DNA from: Rhodothermaceae bacterium
GTDB taxonomy: Bacteria > Bacteroidota > Rhodothermia > Rhodothermales > Bin80
Assembly: GCA_009841335.1 (NCBI GenBank)
Contig: VXLY01000080.1
Span: 1 to 40,192 of the forward strand
Length of the DNA: 40,192 nucleotides
Reading direction: 5' to 3'
Part shown: in pieces, positions 25,342 through 35,029 of the stretch
Numbering within the stretch: the stretch's first letter is position 1
Layout of the letters: every line of letters starts with the position of its first letter
The notes under the pieces: generated by a model
Database searches by the model: none
What the model was told of the DNA's origin: nothing
Seen by the model: only the letters and a program-made list of their open reading frames with translations
Program-made: the position numbers and the translations under genes

Positions 25342-26121
25342 ATGGATTCTGCACAAAATTATCTGAATGAAGCCTCTCGTGTGCTTGAGGAAATTCGCAC
25401 GACTCAAATGGATGCACTGCATGAAGCCGCCGATATCTGTGCTCACAGTATTGCAGGGAACGGCCTTGTCCACCTATTCGGGTCCGGACATTCGCGAATG
25501 GGAGTTGAGGAAGTCTTTCCCCGCTATGGAAGCTTTCCGGGGTTTCACCCAATTGTAGAACTATCTCTCACTTACCATAACCAGGTCGTGGGAGCAAACG
25601 GTCAGCGACAGGCCATCTTCCTTGAGCGCGTGGAGGGACTGGGCAAAACTATTCTTCGCAATTTTGTACTCAAGCCCCCCGACAGCTTCATGGTCTTCTC
25701 CAACAGTGGTGTAAATGAAGTCGTTGTAGAAGTTGCACTGGAAGCCAAAGCAAGAAATTTGCCGGTGATTGCAGTTGTCTCTAAAGAACACTGCAGTGCT
25801 TCCACTGCTCGACATAGCAGCGGCAAACGACTGATTGACCTCGCTGATGTTGTCCTTGATAACTGTGTGCCGGCAGGCGATGCGATGGTACGAGTGGAAG
25901 GACATCCTGATTTGATCGGTCCTGGATCGACGGTCGGCGTAGCCCTTCTCGTAAACAGCCTAAAATGCCTGGTTGCTGAAAAACTCACCCAACAAAACTG
26001 TCCGCCAATTGTACTAACTAGCAGTTATCACATAGGAAGCGAAGCCTCGGCTGCGCGGTTTGATGAGTGTTTTGATGACTATCGCGCGCGAGTACGCCGA
26101 GTGTACGGGGCTACCGAATGA
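25342..26121 (+). CDS. SIS-domain sugar isomerase-like protein (UPF0309 type)
   Basis: A 259-residue protein with one SIS (sugar isomerase) fold. LVHLFGSGHSRMGVEEVFPR near residues 35-56 and MVFSNSGVNEVVVEVALEA near 115-133 form the phosphosugar-binding loops; PVIAVVSKEHC follows. The pattern fits the UPF0309 group. SIS proteins bind or isomerise phosphosugars, but this group has no firmly assigned reaction. The start ATG at 25342 follows a short divergent spacer shared with the Gfo/Idh/MocA gene. Its last 11 bp, including the stop, overlap the 3' end of the convergent amidase gene. Confidence 0.85.
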   Translation: MDSAQNYLNEASRVLEEIRTTQMDALHEAADICAHSIAGNGLVHLFGSGHSRMGVEEVFPRYGSFPGFHPIVELSLTYHNQVVGANGQRQAIFLERVEGLGKTILRNFVLKPPDSFMVFSNSGVNEVVVEVALEAKARNLPVIAVVSKEHCSASTARHSSGKRLIDLADVVLDNCVPAGDAMVRVEGHPDLIGPGSTVGVALLVNSLKCLVAEKLTQQNCPPIVLTSSYHIGSEASAARFDECFDDYRARVRRVYGATE

Positions 26122-27736
26122 CAATCAGAGGCTGCGAGGCCTCAAATACAGTGCCCCCAAATCCATCCACCGAAATCCTATAGAAGTAAACTCCACTCGG
26201 CAAGGCTGATGTATCGAAGAAGGTTACATACCATTGACCTGCCTCTCTATACTGTTCCTCCGCTGTAAGCACCCGTTTGCCCGTAACGTCAAATATCTCA
26301 GCTGAAACTATGCCGGATTCCCTTGCAAGGAAGTACCTGATCGTGGCCTGACCTGATGTTGGATTGGGGAAGGACTGGGTTAGAAAGTCTCCAGTAGCAG
26401 CTTCCACATCTACATCAGCAAACGCTATCCGTTGTTCAAACCCGCGCTCACTCCGTGCCCAGAGCTCATAGATGTGACGACCCACGCCAGGAGTATCAAT
26501 AGTCTTGCCATCAACCGCTCCCGACCCGCCGGTAATCCTTACCGCACCGTCGTCTCCTACACGTCGCCGTACAATAAATTCAACAATACCAAAATCTGCA
26601 AGAAATGCCCAGGTGACAGTTACTATACCCTCGTTATCCACACGAGCATCCATTGCCGCCCGTCCAAGGAGGCTGTTACCGGTCACAAGCAAACCCTCTA
26701 TCCTCTGAATAAAGTCTGGAATTCTCGGATAGTTGTTGTCACCGGGACAGGCAGTACTACCAAAATCGCGATGCCCCCGCATATTTCTCGGGGACACCCC
26801 GTAACGCTCAGACATGAATCCAAAGGTTACGATCAGCGAATCCACCGCCGAATCCGTCATTTGATCCTGACAGTTTGATCCCTCTGGGGGATGGTAACAC
26901 CCCATCAATGAGATCCCAATGTTACCTGTATTCGCCCCTCCTGCATGGGCGCCATGCGCCAGGGGAGGACCCCGATCAAAAGGGACTGCCTCGTTCAGAA
27001 ACGGGCGCCCCTGATATAGGCGTCCCTCCTGATCCATAAGGAACTGATACCCGATATCGCTCCATCCACGACCATTCTGATGGAAATCCTGAATTCGCCG
27101 AACTTGATCTAGGCCTTGCGCCAGTGTCTTTGCCGAAAAACCCGCTGTGTGATGCAACGTCATATAGTTGTAACTGGGCCTGTTCAGAGCAATTGGTGTA
27201 CCCCGAAAAGGCTGGGCACCCCATTCTGCCCTGCGTCGCAACTGGGGGGCCGTTATCCTAAAGTCATTCGATTTCCCCGTCCTCTGTGGTTGCTGAGTTG
27301 GTATATCCTGCCCGTCGAGACGCTGATCAAATGTGCCTGCACTCAAAATCTGTACCTCGTACGCCGAATCTATCCGGAACTGAAATTCAATGCTTAAGGC
27401 CGACCGAACTGCTTCCCCCCGGTACGCGGCAAGGAATGCTTCATCCGTCCCGCTTCGAACAATGTAGAGCGGATGCCACGGTCCCCAGGCATTGTTCTCA
27501 TAGAAACGGACTGAACCAGATAAAGAATCGCTGGCCGTGAATCCCTGCAAGGCAATCCCGGTGAACTCAGCGGAGAGTTCTTCACTCACAATCCTGGTCG
27601 TAGCAACCTTTCCCGCAACAGTAACCCTGGGCGGATTCAACTCAATTTCTGCATGAATCACATCATGCAAAAGTTGAGCATGTGTAGATGCCACCCATGC
27701 AAGCAGCATGGCAGCAGTGACCAAGAGCGGCCTCAT
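26111..27736 (-). CDS. Exported PGRP-type N-acetylmuramoyl-L-alanine amidase with T9SS sorting domain
   Basis: A 541-residue protein. The signal peptide is residues 1-20 (THA/Q). After about 150 residues of beta-rich sequence comes a peptidoglycan-recognition/amidase_2 domain (about 165-350). The zinc ligands are YMTLHHTAGF (His195/196), MRGHRDFGSTACPGD (His322 and Cys330), and DIGYQFLMDQEGRLYQGRP is typical of the fold. The last 80 residues carry the Por-secretion sorting signature: SFPNPTSGQATIRYFL, IFDVTGKRVL, LPSGVYFYRI. Expected role: cleavage of the MurNAc-L-Ala bond of peptidoglycan, here on or outside the outer membrane rather than in the periplasm if sorting is as predicted. It is the last gene of the surface operon, 6 bp after the PorV-like gene. 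Confidence 0.92.
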   Translation of the reverse strand: MRPLLVTAAMLLAWVASTHAQLLHDVIHAEIELNPPRVTVAGKVATTRIVSEELSAEFTGIALQGFTASDSLSGSVRFYENNAWGPWHPLYIVRSGTDEAFLAAYRGEAVRSALSIEFQFRIDSAYEVQILSAGTFDQRLDGQDIPTQQPQRTGKSNDFRITAPQLRRRAEWGAQPFRGTPIALNRPSYNYMTLHHTAGFSAKTLAQGLDQVRRIQDFHQNGRGWSDIGYQFLMDQEGRLYQGRPFLNEAVPFDRGPPLAHGAHAGGANTGNIGISLMGCYHPPEGSNCQDQMTDSAVDSLIVTFGFMSERYGVSPRNMRGHRDFGSTACPGDNNYPRIPDFIQRIEGLLVTGNSLLGRAAMDARVDNEGIVTVTWAFLADFGIVEFIVRRRVGDDGAVRITGGSGAVDGKTIDTPGVGRHIYELWARSERGFEQRIAFADVDVEAATGDFLTQSFPNPTSGQATIRYFLARESGIVSAEIFDVTGKRVLTAEEQYREAGQWYVTFFDTSALPSGVYFYRISVDGFGGTVFEASQPLIVIR

Positions 27737-27742
27737 ACGGCA

Positions 27743-28792
27743 CTAGAAAGAAAGGTTGAAGGTGAACCAATGCGTCTGCGTCAACCGACCAAAGTCAGCA
27801 TACGCATAGTCGAATTGTGCAGCCAGATCCCTGTTGATGCGGACGATTAAACTGCCGCCGGCGGTCAGCCCCTGCTCTGTATCCGGCTCAAACAGATTAC
27901 GATATCCTCCTCTGAATGCAACAAGGTCCCTGAAAGAATACTCCACACCTGCATTCACATATTCCGCATTATCATTGGGATGCGCTGCATCGGTTGTGAT
28001 CAGCACGCGATGTGTCCCGGTGTCCACCGCATCCCAAGCCAGACCAACCCTGAAGATCAATGGCATGGAAAATGAATCCATGCGATACTGCGCATTAATG
28101 ATCTCTGCGGTACCCTCCGTGTTTGGACTGGGATCTTCACTGAAAAGTATATCCCGTCCATCCATACGCAATTTGGGGCCCAGATTGGACATACTTGCGC
28201 CAAGGCGTAAACCCTTGAACGGGGTGGTGAAAAGAGTGCCGACATCAAACGCGACCGAGGAGGCCTTACTGTGCCAGACGCGCTCCTGAATGTATTTGAG
28301 CGAACCCCCGATCGAAAATTGATCACTCAGGTCACGCGCATAAGTGATTTGCAGCGCGAAGCTGACCACATTGAACTGTTCACCAGTCCCCTCCGGTTCC
28401 ATTTCTGTTCGGACGGGCATATCTCCACTGTCCACCATAAGCAATGCAAGCCCCATAGAGCCGACGCGATCAATTGAGGTACCAAATGCAGCAAAATTGT
28501 AGTTAATGTCCGCCAGGTAACGCGTATTGCTGAGTTGCACATGACTGCCGCGGAGACGAGCAAACCCCGCAGGATTCCAGTAAACCGAACTCATGTCGCT
28601 GGCTTCGGCTACATAAGCTCCACCGAGTGAAATTGCACGAGCTCCAACCCCCAGTTTCAGAAACTGAGCCGCAGTCGTTCCAACTCGCGTGATCGTTCCA
28701 CTGTCAGGGCTGTCAGGGTTCTCCTGTGCCACCGCCGAGACACCAATGGATGCCCCCAAAAGCAGAACCGCTATGGAAAGACACTTATACAT
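27743..28792 (-). CDS. PorV/PorQ-family outer-membrane beta-barrel protein
   Basis: A 349-residue protein with a signal peptide ending near AVAQ (residue 23). The diagnostic segment is LGVGARAISLGGAYVAEASD followed by MSSVYWNPAGFARL, as in PorV/PorQ and related FadL-like barrels. Alternating hydrophobic strands continue to a final aromatic residue (WFTFNLSF), as outer-membrane barrels have. PorV is the shuttle that carries T9SS cargo to the attachment complex. Whether this copy is the main PorV or a dedicated paralogue cannot be told. It is placed between two genes whose products have sorting domains, with gaps of 4 bp upstream and 6 bp downstream, which supports a role in their export. Confidence 0.88.
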   Translation of the reverse strand: MYKCLSIAVLLLGASIGVSAVAQENPDSPDSGTITRVGTTAAQFLKLGVGARAISLGGAYVAEASDMSSVYWNPAGFARLRGSHVQLSNTRYLADINYNFAAFGTSIDRVGSMGLALLMVDSGDMPVRTEMEPEGTGEQFNVVSFALQITYARDLSDQFSIGGSLKYIQERVWHSKASSVAFDVGTLFTTPFKGLRLGASMSNLGPKLRMDGRDILFSEDPSPNTEGTAEIINAQYRMDSFSMPLIFRVGLAWDAVDTGTHRVLITTDAAHPNDNAEYVNAGVEYSFRDLVAFRGGYRNLFEPDTEQGLTAGGSLIVRINRDLAAQFDYAYADFGRLTQTHWFTFNLSF

Positions 28793-28796
28793 GGGC

Positions 28797-31700
28797 TCAC
28801 TTTATCACTGCGAACTTACCAATGTAGGACCCATCTGGGCTGTCCACGTGGAAGATGTAAAGCCCGTACGCCAGATTCATATTATCCTTGGTCCGCATAT
28901 CCCAGAATACTTTACCGTCATCCAGCGTACTCTCATGGTAAAGCGTTTCGACCAATTCACCCGCCAGCGTATATATTCGAATCGTGCACTGTTGCGGCAC
29001 ATTTGCAAAATAGAGTCTGCGTTCTCCGCGCTCGGTACGGGCTATGGGATTGCGCGGTTCAAAGACAGAAGTAGCCACATAAGGATTGGGGACTACGTAA
29101 ATATCACGTAATTCCTGAGCTGCCAGGGTTGACTCGGTTGCTGCTGCGACAGTCCGGAATGAGAACATATCCCCCTTGGCAAAAGGTTTGCGTGTAGCCA
29201 GGTAAAGAATGTCTCCCTGTCCCGGCACGGATCCCACATCATCCATTCGCACCTCCCAAGTCGCAGTCAGTAATCCATCAACCTGTTCCAGAAACACGAT
29301 CCGCTCATCAACATCCCAGACTCCGTTCCGATTAACATCCGGCACAAACACATCAATGGGCATATTGGCGCGGGTAATATTCACCACTTCAAATGGAATC
29401 GGCAAATTGTTATTGAAACCATTGCCGATTGGTGAGTCCGAGAATCTGATTTCGTAGTCCGCAGGGTAAAGCATACGCCTTGGACCAGTGCTGGGAGGAA
29501 GGAGCTGGTAGGGAATCTGCGTATCGCTATCTGTCCAACCGGAAGCCTCTATATTCGGCTCCAGTGGATGATCCTGCACAAAAACATGCAACCCATCAAA
29601 TACAATGTTCGCCTCTTCACTCTGAAGCAACCTGCTTTCGAAGAGGGGTGCGTACTGAAATGAAGCGAATAACTCTTGCCCCGCGGAAATACCTGCACTC
29701 GGGAACACATTGATGGCCCCGGAAGCCCCATTGACACTGTAATCCGTGCCCTGTACCAACAGGCGTCCGTCTGCTGTTCGCACTTCAAGCGAGCTTTCGA
29801 TAATATTTGTAAATGTTGTGCGCTGACTCTTGCCTGGAGAGGCAAGTACACTGACCGTGACGGGCCCCTCGTTGATAACCGAGTAAGCAATACCCTCATT
29901 GGTCTCGTTGAATTCAATGCGATACGTCTGACCATCACGCACCGCCAGCTCATCAACCACATTGATTACTATGGCCCCCGTTGCATGCCCACTTGCATGT
30001 ACAAGGCCTGATGGATCCAGTGCAGAAGGAGGTACATATCCCGCCACTTTTGGACCGGGCACAACAGCAATCGTGTTCAGATCGAATATATACTGGTCCG
30101 TGGTCGGATCATAGGTAATCGTCTTGCTCGTCTCACTAGGAGGAATACCAGTCGCAAAAGCTTCTTCCTCCTCGCCAGCAAATCCACGGTCATAGGCAGC
30201 AACCGTGTAGTAGTACGTTTGCCCATTAACGACATTATTGGAATCAACAAACGTGTGGAACAGTCCAGTATCATCGCCCAGATCATACGATACGCCACGA
30301 CCCGGGAATACTATTGGGCTCGGTCCCTTAAGCCCATTATCTAAATCAAAACGGGCATCAACCCCCAGGGATGTTTTGAGTGGCGTGAACAGAAACCTGC
30401 TTCCATTAATATCGGTTATGGTCTGCTGGTCCGAGAATTCGTGATCCGTCGAACGATAGATCACATAGCCCTCAAAGTCCTGCTCGCGTGTTAGCGGATC
30501 AACGGACTGCTCAGCAACATCGTCCCAGTATAGTGTGACGCGTTTATCTCCGGTCGCCGCTCGTAATGTGGGCTTTTGCGGAGGCTTGGCAAAAACATAT
30601 CCGACATCATAGATCTGCTGGGCTATGTTCGCGTTGAGCCTTAGATCCTGACGGTTCTGCCCGACAATTAACGCTATGGAGAATCGTTTAGTGGCTCCGG
30701 CTTTCAGTCGAAAATCCCCGGATCCGTACAGAAACACATAATCGCCCGGCGTAGAGGGTACGACATCAAAGCGCCCCGGCTGAATAAAACTCCATACGCG
30801 TTCATCATTATCAACGCGGTTCCCTGCAAAAGGAGGAGACGCGAAGGAGGTCAATCCAAACTGATCGCTCTCATCAATGTCCGTAAACTCAAAATTAGGC
30901 TCTCCAGGCTTGGTAATATCAAACTGATCACCTGCGGTGGGAACACCATCGCCCTCACCGATATCTCCGGTTCCTGGAATCCCGTCTACACCCACGTCAT
31001 CCAAGTCTGGATCCCAGTCCCCGTCATTATCTATGCCGTCCGTCCAGGACTCGTCGACCAAGCCGTCTCCGTCATTGTCAATACCGTCATCATCCACCCC
31101 CGGACTTTCCAGAAATTTGTAACCAAAATATCCAGGAACGCGCCCCGCTATATCGCTGCGGCCGTCATCATCCCACGCAAAAACCATGTTGAGATTTTCA
31201 TCATAGAATGCCCAGTCATCCGGCCAATCCCCTGGGCCGCCCACGTGCGGGTCTCCCCACATCCCGAAGATCACCTTATCAAGGTCCTTTTCACTCTTAT
31301 TGGTAATCTTGTAGATCAAAAAGATTACGTCCTCCGCGAGCGGATTGGCCCACTGGTACAGCCGCACCTCCACCTCCAAGCCCAGCCCCCGCTTTGTGCT
31401 GTCGCTGGGAAATGGCCAATAACTGAATTCACTGTTGTTATAGTCATTCATGAAATAGAGTGTCTCCTTATCTGCATTGGAGGCACCCTGCCGAAGCGCA
31501 CCCGGCCACAGGTACTGTTCCAGGGTTTCGTTGTACCAATCGTCGGGCCATGAATCTGGTTTCCCATCCAGATTGTCATCGGTATCGTCATTCGTTGGAA
31601 TCTTGTTCGAAGCCGGGTTGACCACCTGAATTCCTGCAAAGCTTCCGACTGGCTCCGCACATGGTATCGGCTGCCAACCCCAATAAGTGGAACCATCCGG

Positions 31701-32198
31701 AGAGATTTCGCCGCCATTGGAAACCAGCCCATCGGAGACAATCCTCATGACGTAGACCTGATTACCGTTTGCGTCAAGGACACGATTGCCGTTTTCATCC
31801 CGTAAGGCTACACTCTGGGGATCACGGGCACGACCATCTTCACGATACGTATCGACCACCTCCGCGGCTACAAACGGTCCAAACTCATATCCGTAACCGA
31901 GACCATTCCAGACAATGTCTGTGATCGTATTTCCAGGTGCGGAAATTGACCCAAAGTTGAAAATCTGGGTCGTTATCCGGTTACCATTCAATATGGCGTC
32001 CCTCCGATTCGTGAGCCCCTCCTCACAATCCTGATTGGCGCCTTGAATTAGTGGCATCTTCGCCAAGTTCGTCAGCCAGGTATTCACTTCAAACTGATCC
32101 CATCCACGCAACCTATCCGTGCCGATTTCCTGGGCGTTCACCTGCCCGACGAAGAGCGATATTCCCAGGAGCAGAAGACTGTTGCGTCGAAAATTCAT
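28797..32198 (-). CDS. Large secreted surface protein with calcium-type repeats, fibronectin-like region and T9SS sorting domain
   Basis: A 1133-residue protein with a signal peptide (residues 1-22, VNA/Q). About residues 366-428 contain Asp/Gly-rich repeats (GIDNDGDGLVDE, DGIDNDGDWDPDLDD) of the thrombospondin type-3/calcium-binding sort. A fibronectin III-like segment follows (PTLRAATGDKRVTLYWDD, then YVIYRSTDHEF, near 530-600). The C-terminal 75 residues have a FlgD-like/sorting domain (CTIRIYTLAGELVETLY, AYGLYIFHVDSPDG, then KFAVIK). No enzymatic motif is recognised. Its ATG overlaps the TonB-receptor stop by one base, so they are made together. It may sit on top of the receptor in the place a SusD protein takes in Sus systems, but this is inference from gene order only. 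Confidence 0.85.
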   Translation of the reverse strand: MNFRRNSLLLLGISLFVGQVNAQEIGTDRLRGWDQFEVNTWLTNLAKMPLIQGANQDCEEGLTNRRDAILNGNRITTQIFNFGSISAPGNTITDIVWNGLGYGYEFGPFVAAEVVDTYREDGRARDPQSVALRDENGNRVLDANGNQVYVMRIVSDGLVSNGGEISPDGSTYWGWQPIPCAEPVGSFAGIQVVNPASNKIPTNDDTDDNLDGKPDSWPDDWYNETLEQYLWPGALRQGASNADKETLYFMNDYNNSEFSYWPFPSDSTKRGLGLEVEVRLYQWANPLAEDVIFLIYKITNKSEKDLDKVIFGMWGDPHVGGPGDWPDDWAFYDENLNMVFAWDDDGRSDIAGRVPGYFGYKFLESPGVDDDGIDNDGDGLVDESWTDGIDNDGDWDPDLDDVGVDGIPGTGDIGEGDGVPTAGDQFDITKPGEPNFEFTDIDESDQFGLTSFASPPFAGNRVDNDERVWSFIQPGRFDVVPSTPGDYVFLYGSGDFRLKAGATKRFSIALIVGQNRQDLRLNANIAQQIYDVGYVFAKPPQKPTLRAATGDKRVTLYWDDVAEQSVDPLTREQDFEGYVIYRSTDHEFSDQQTITDINGSRFLFTPLKTSLGVDARFDLDNGLKGPSPIVFPGRGVSYDLGDDTGLFHTFVDSNNVVNGQTYYYTVAAYDRGFAGEEEEAFATGIPPSETSKTITYDPTTDQYIFDLNTIAVVPGPKVAGYVPPSALDPSGLVHASGHATGAIVINVVDELAVRDGQTYRIEFNETNEGIAYSVINEGPVTVSVLASPGKSQRTTFTNIIESSLEVRTADGRLLVQGTDYSVNGASGAINVFPSAGISAGQELFASFQYAPLFESRLLQSEEANIVFDGLHVFVQDHPLEPNIEASGWTDSDTQIPYQLLPPSTGPRRMLYPADYEIRFSDSPIGNGFNNNLPIPFEVVNITRANMPIDVFVPDVNRNGVWDVDERIVFLEQVDGLLTATWEVRMDDVGSVPGQGDILYLATRKPFAKGDMFSFRTVAAATESTLAAQELRDIYVVPNPYVATSVFEPRNPIARTERGERRLYFANVPQQCTIRIYTLAGELVETLYHESTLDDGKVFWDMRTKDNMNLAYGLYIFHVDSPDGSYIGKFAVIK

Positions 32199-34951
32199 CA
32201 GAAGGACACCGTCAAGCCGACCCTCACCTGACGTGGTGAGCTGTACCAGTGCGGTCGCGTGTCGTATTCTTCCAGCGTGTGGATGCCTGGAAGATCGTAA
32301 TTTGGCTTCCAGGTAGCATGGAGATTTCGCTGATCTGACAGGGAGTAGGTGGCACGACCTGTATCGTTAAACACAAAGTTCTCGTTCAAGCGATCCAATA
32401 GGTTGAATACTTTGACAAAAGCACGGATCGGTACATTATCCATCACCCTGAATTCCTTGAACAGGTGTACATCCAAACTCAACTTGGATGGCTTTCGTCC
32501 GCTGCGCGTAGGCAGGTCCACGTTCTGATCCAGAATGAAGGGCGAATACGGATATCCCGTGGAGAACTGTCCATTAAAGGACAGCCCCAGACTTCTTGAA
32601 CGCGACAGCGTGACCGTTGAAGAAATCACATGGCGCTGGTCAAATGTAAGCGGAACAACCTCGAGCTCATTCTCTCTACCGGATAATCTGTTAAAGAAAA
32701 ACCGGTTTGCATCGTCATCGCTACCCTCGGCAATCTGGAATGTATAATCCAGCGTGGCAGACAAAAAACCGTTGCGTGCCCGACGCTTGGTAATTGAGAC
32801 TGTGAGCCCCGTTACGTTGGCATATGCCTTGTTCAGGTAGATATTGTACAGATCTTCACCGGCAATCGTAGAGTGACGCACTAGCTGCAGCGCCATGTAA
32901 TCCCGTATGTTCTTGAAGTACCCTGTCAGATGTACAGCCAATAATTCACCTATCTGCTGCTGAACACCAAATTCGTACTGAACTGTGCGCTCCGGGCGCA
33001 GGTTTGTATTGCCAAACGTAGGCGCACTGCCCTTGGGAAACTCAAACTCCGGGTTTACATATAGATTGCGCAGAGAGGGCATCTGGGCGAAGTGTCCGTA
33101 CGAAAAATGGATTATACCACGCTCTGTAATCGGAAACGAAACTCCCAACCGAGGCAAGAGCAAATTCTTGGTTGATGCCTCTGCAAGCTCTCCCTGCGGC
33201 TCAAACAAATCCGGGATGTATGTGCCGTTCGGCTCAAAGCGCTCAAAGCGAAGCCCGGCATTTATGATGAAGTTGTCAAATTCCAGCTTATCCTGGGCAT
33301 ATGCACTCAGCTCCAGCACGGTCTGGTCATCGTAACGATCGTGAGACGGATTATCGACCGGCTCAACCGTTGGCTCCAAGTATTGATTGCCGTCATAGAG
33401 CACAACAAAATTTTGACGACTCAGGCTGTGCTGCTGCACCTCCAGTCCTGCCTTCACTTCGTGGGTAATACCAAACTGGCGTGTAAAATCTGCTTTGCCC
33501 CGCAACGACTGGGAATCTTCGTAGATATGGGATTTCTGGTTCCCGGCGAGAAGGTAATTGTTGCCGGGAAACCCGATCACGTTCCCTGCGCCGATCGACC
33601 CAATATCTTTGACATAGCGTGGATCATGCGGGTCTTCGTACAGAAAGTACTTGTACGAAGCCTTGGCCCAGGAAAGCTTTACTGTATAGAAGGCGCGTGT
33701 ACTTAGCGTATGTGTAAAATGCAGGCTATGGTTCTGGTTACGCCGTTGATTGGAGGCAACACCATCCGGGTTGTATCGATAACCAAAACTGAAGCCCTTG
33801 GCCTCACTGTTGTCGATGAGGTACGAGTACTCCAACTGTGTATTGCGTGTCAGCCGTGTCGTCAGCTTTGAAAGCACATTAAAGCGCTCATTTGGGTTCA
33901 TGGCTACGCGCTCATTAGGAAGGGGCAGTCCCCCACCTTCAATGACCGTCCCGTCCGGGAGCGTTACAGTACTGTCTGCATAGTCCCACCATGGCTTGCC
34001 ATGGATTTCGTAGTACCAGGGATTGCTGTTGAAATTAGCTGAGTCACTTGGCAGATGCTGGCGGATACCATACAAGTGCCCGTCGTTATTATCGTACCTG
34101 CCAGATACCAGGAACCTCATTCTGGGTCCTACAGGAATAGGCCCACTGAGAGATCCCTCAAATGTTAACGTATTCAGGTCCAACCCACCTGGCAAGAGGA
34201 ACAACTCGTCATTACGTGTGAGATAATCTCCTCCATAAGCAGTCACCGAGCCCTCGTACCGGTCTCCCCCTTCCTTGGTAACCAGATTAACGACCGCCGA
34301 CATCGCCTTGCCATACTCTGCATTGAAGGCCCCGGAAATCACCGTCAGTTCTTCGATAGCATCAATCGCAACACGCGTGTTTATTCCGTTGGTGTTGAAT
34401 GGATTGCTGACGGCGAGTCCATCCACCAAATAGGAGATTTCGTTACTGCGTCCTCCGCGGACATGCAATTCTCCACTGGCTCCGGTCGTAACGCCGGCGG
34501 TAGTGGCCAAAACGCCGAAGAAGCTTTCTACAGGCAAGGCCTCAATCTCTGCCGCAACGACTGTTTTCTTTGACGCTGTCAGGTCCTTTTGCACTAACGG
34601 CCGCTCTGCCTGAACGATTATCTCTTCCCCCTCAATAACGCTCTGACGGAGCTTGACGTCAATTCGCGTGGTTTGCCCGCTGGTAACCTGAATATCAGTT
34701 ATTAATTGGGTCTGGTATCCGATATAGGAGAATTCCAGTGTGTACAATCCTGGACGTAGATTGAGAAGCACATAATTGCCCTCTAGATCCGTCGTCGTAC
34801 CTCGGCCAGTGCCATCATCAACACGAATGGCCACTCCGATGAGTTCACCGCCGTCATCCGCGTCTTCAATATGGCCGGCGATCTTGCCCTGTCCCAGCGC
34901 GGGCAAGGACCATAGACAAGCGAACACGATCAATCCAAGAAGTCTGCGCAT
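32198..34951 (-). CDS. TonB-dependent outer-membrane receptor with CarboxypepD-like N-terminal domain
   Basis: A 917-residue receptor counted from the ATG at 34951; an upstream GTG at 34999 would add 16 residues before a good signal peptide (MRRLLGLIVFACLW, cleavage near LGQ). Residues up to about 95 form a carboxypeptidase regulatory-like domain (GKIAGHIEDADDGGELIGVA, then YTLEFSYIGYQTQ). The plug domain includes GELHVRGGRSNEISYLVDGL, ELTVISGAFNAEYGKAMS and a VNLVTKEGGD end. A 22-strand barrel with family motifs (FSYGHFAQMPSLRNLYVNPE, NLRPERTVQYEFG) follows and ends in Phe. Function: TonB-driven uptake across the outer membrane; the ligand is unknown and no SusD follows. It begins 78 bp after the hairpin. 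Confidence 0.93.
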   Translation of the reverse strand: MRRLLGLIVFACLWSLPALGQGKIAGHIEDADDGGELIGVAIRVDDGTGRGTTTDLEGNYVLLNLRPGLYTLEFSYIGYQTQLITDIQVTSGQTTRIDVKLRQSVIEGEEIIVQAERPLVQKDLTASKKTVVAAEIEALPVESFFGVLATTAGVTTGASGELHVRGGRSNEISYLVDGLAVSNPFNTNGINTRVAIDAIEELTVISGAFNAEYGKAMSAVVNLVTKEGGDRYEGSVTAYGGDYLTRNDELFLLPGGLDLNTLTFEGSLSGPIPVGPRMRFLVSGRYDNNDGHLYGIRQHLPSDSANFNSNPWYYEIHGKPWWDYADSTVTLPDGTVIEGGGLPLPNERVAMNPNERFNVLSKLTTRLTRNTQLEYSYLIDNSEAKGFSFGYRYNPDGVASNQRRNQNHSLHFTHTLSTRAFYTVKLSWAKASYKYFLYEDPHDPRYVKDIGSIGAGNVIGFPGNNYLLAGNQKSHIYEDSQSLRGKADFTRQFGITHEVKAGLEVQQHSLSRQNFVVLYDGNQYLEPTVEPVDNPSHDRYDDQTVLELSAYAQDKLEFDNFIINAGLRFERFEPNGTYIPDLFEPQGELAEASTKNLLLPRLGVSFPITERGIIHFSYGHFAQMPSLRNLYVNPEFEFPKGSAPTFGNTNLRPERTVQYEFGVQQQIGELLAVHLTGYFKNIRDYMALQLVRHSTIAGEDLYNIYLNKAYANVTGLTVSITKRRARNGFLSATLDYTFQIAEGSDDDANRFFFNRLSGRENELEVVPLTFDQRHVISSTVTLSRSRSLGLSFNGQFSTGYPYSPFILDQNVDLPTRSGRKPSKLSLDVHLFKEFRVMDNVPIRAFVKVFNLLDRLNENFVFNDTGRATYSLSDQRNLHATWKPNYDLPGIHTLEEYDTRPHWYSSPRQVRVGLTVSF

Positions 34952-35029
34952 TATGGCCGAAAATCTCCCAATACACGAACACACGAAAGCCTTGTCCACC
35001 CGTGAAACGCTTCAGCTTCCAGACCTTAT

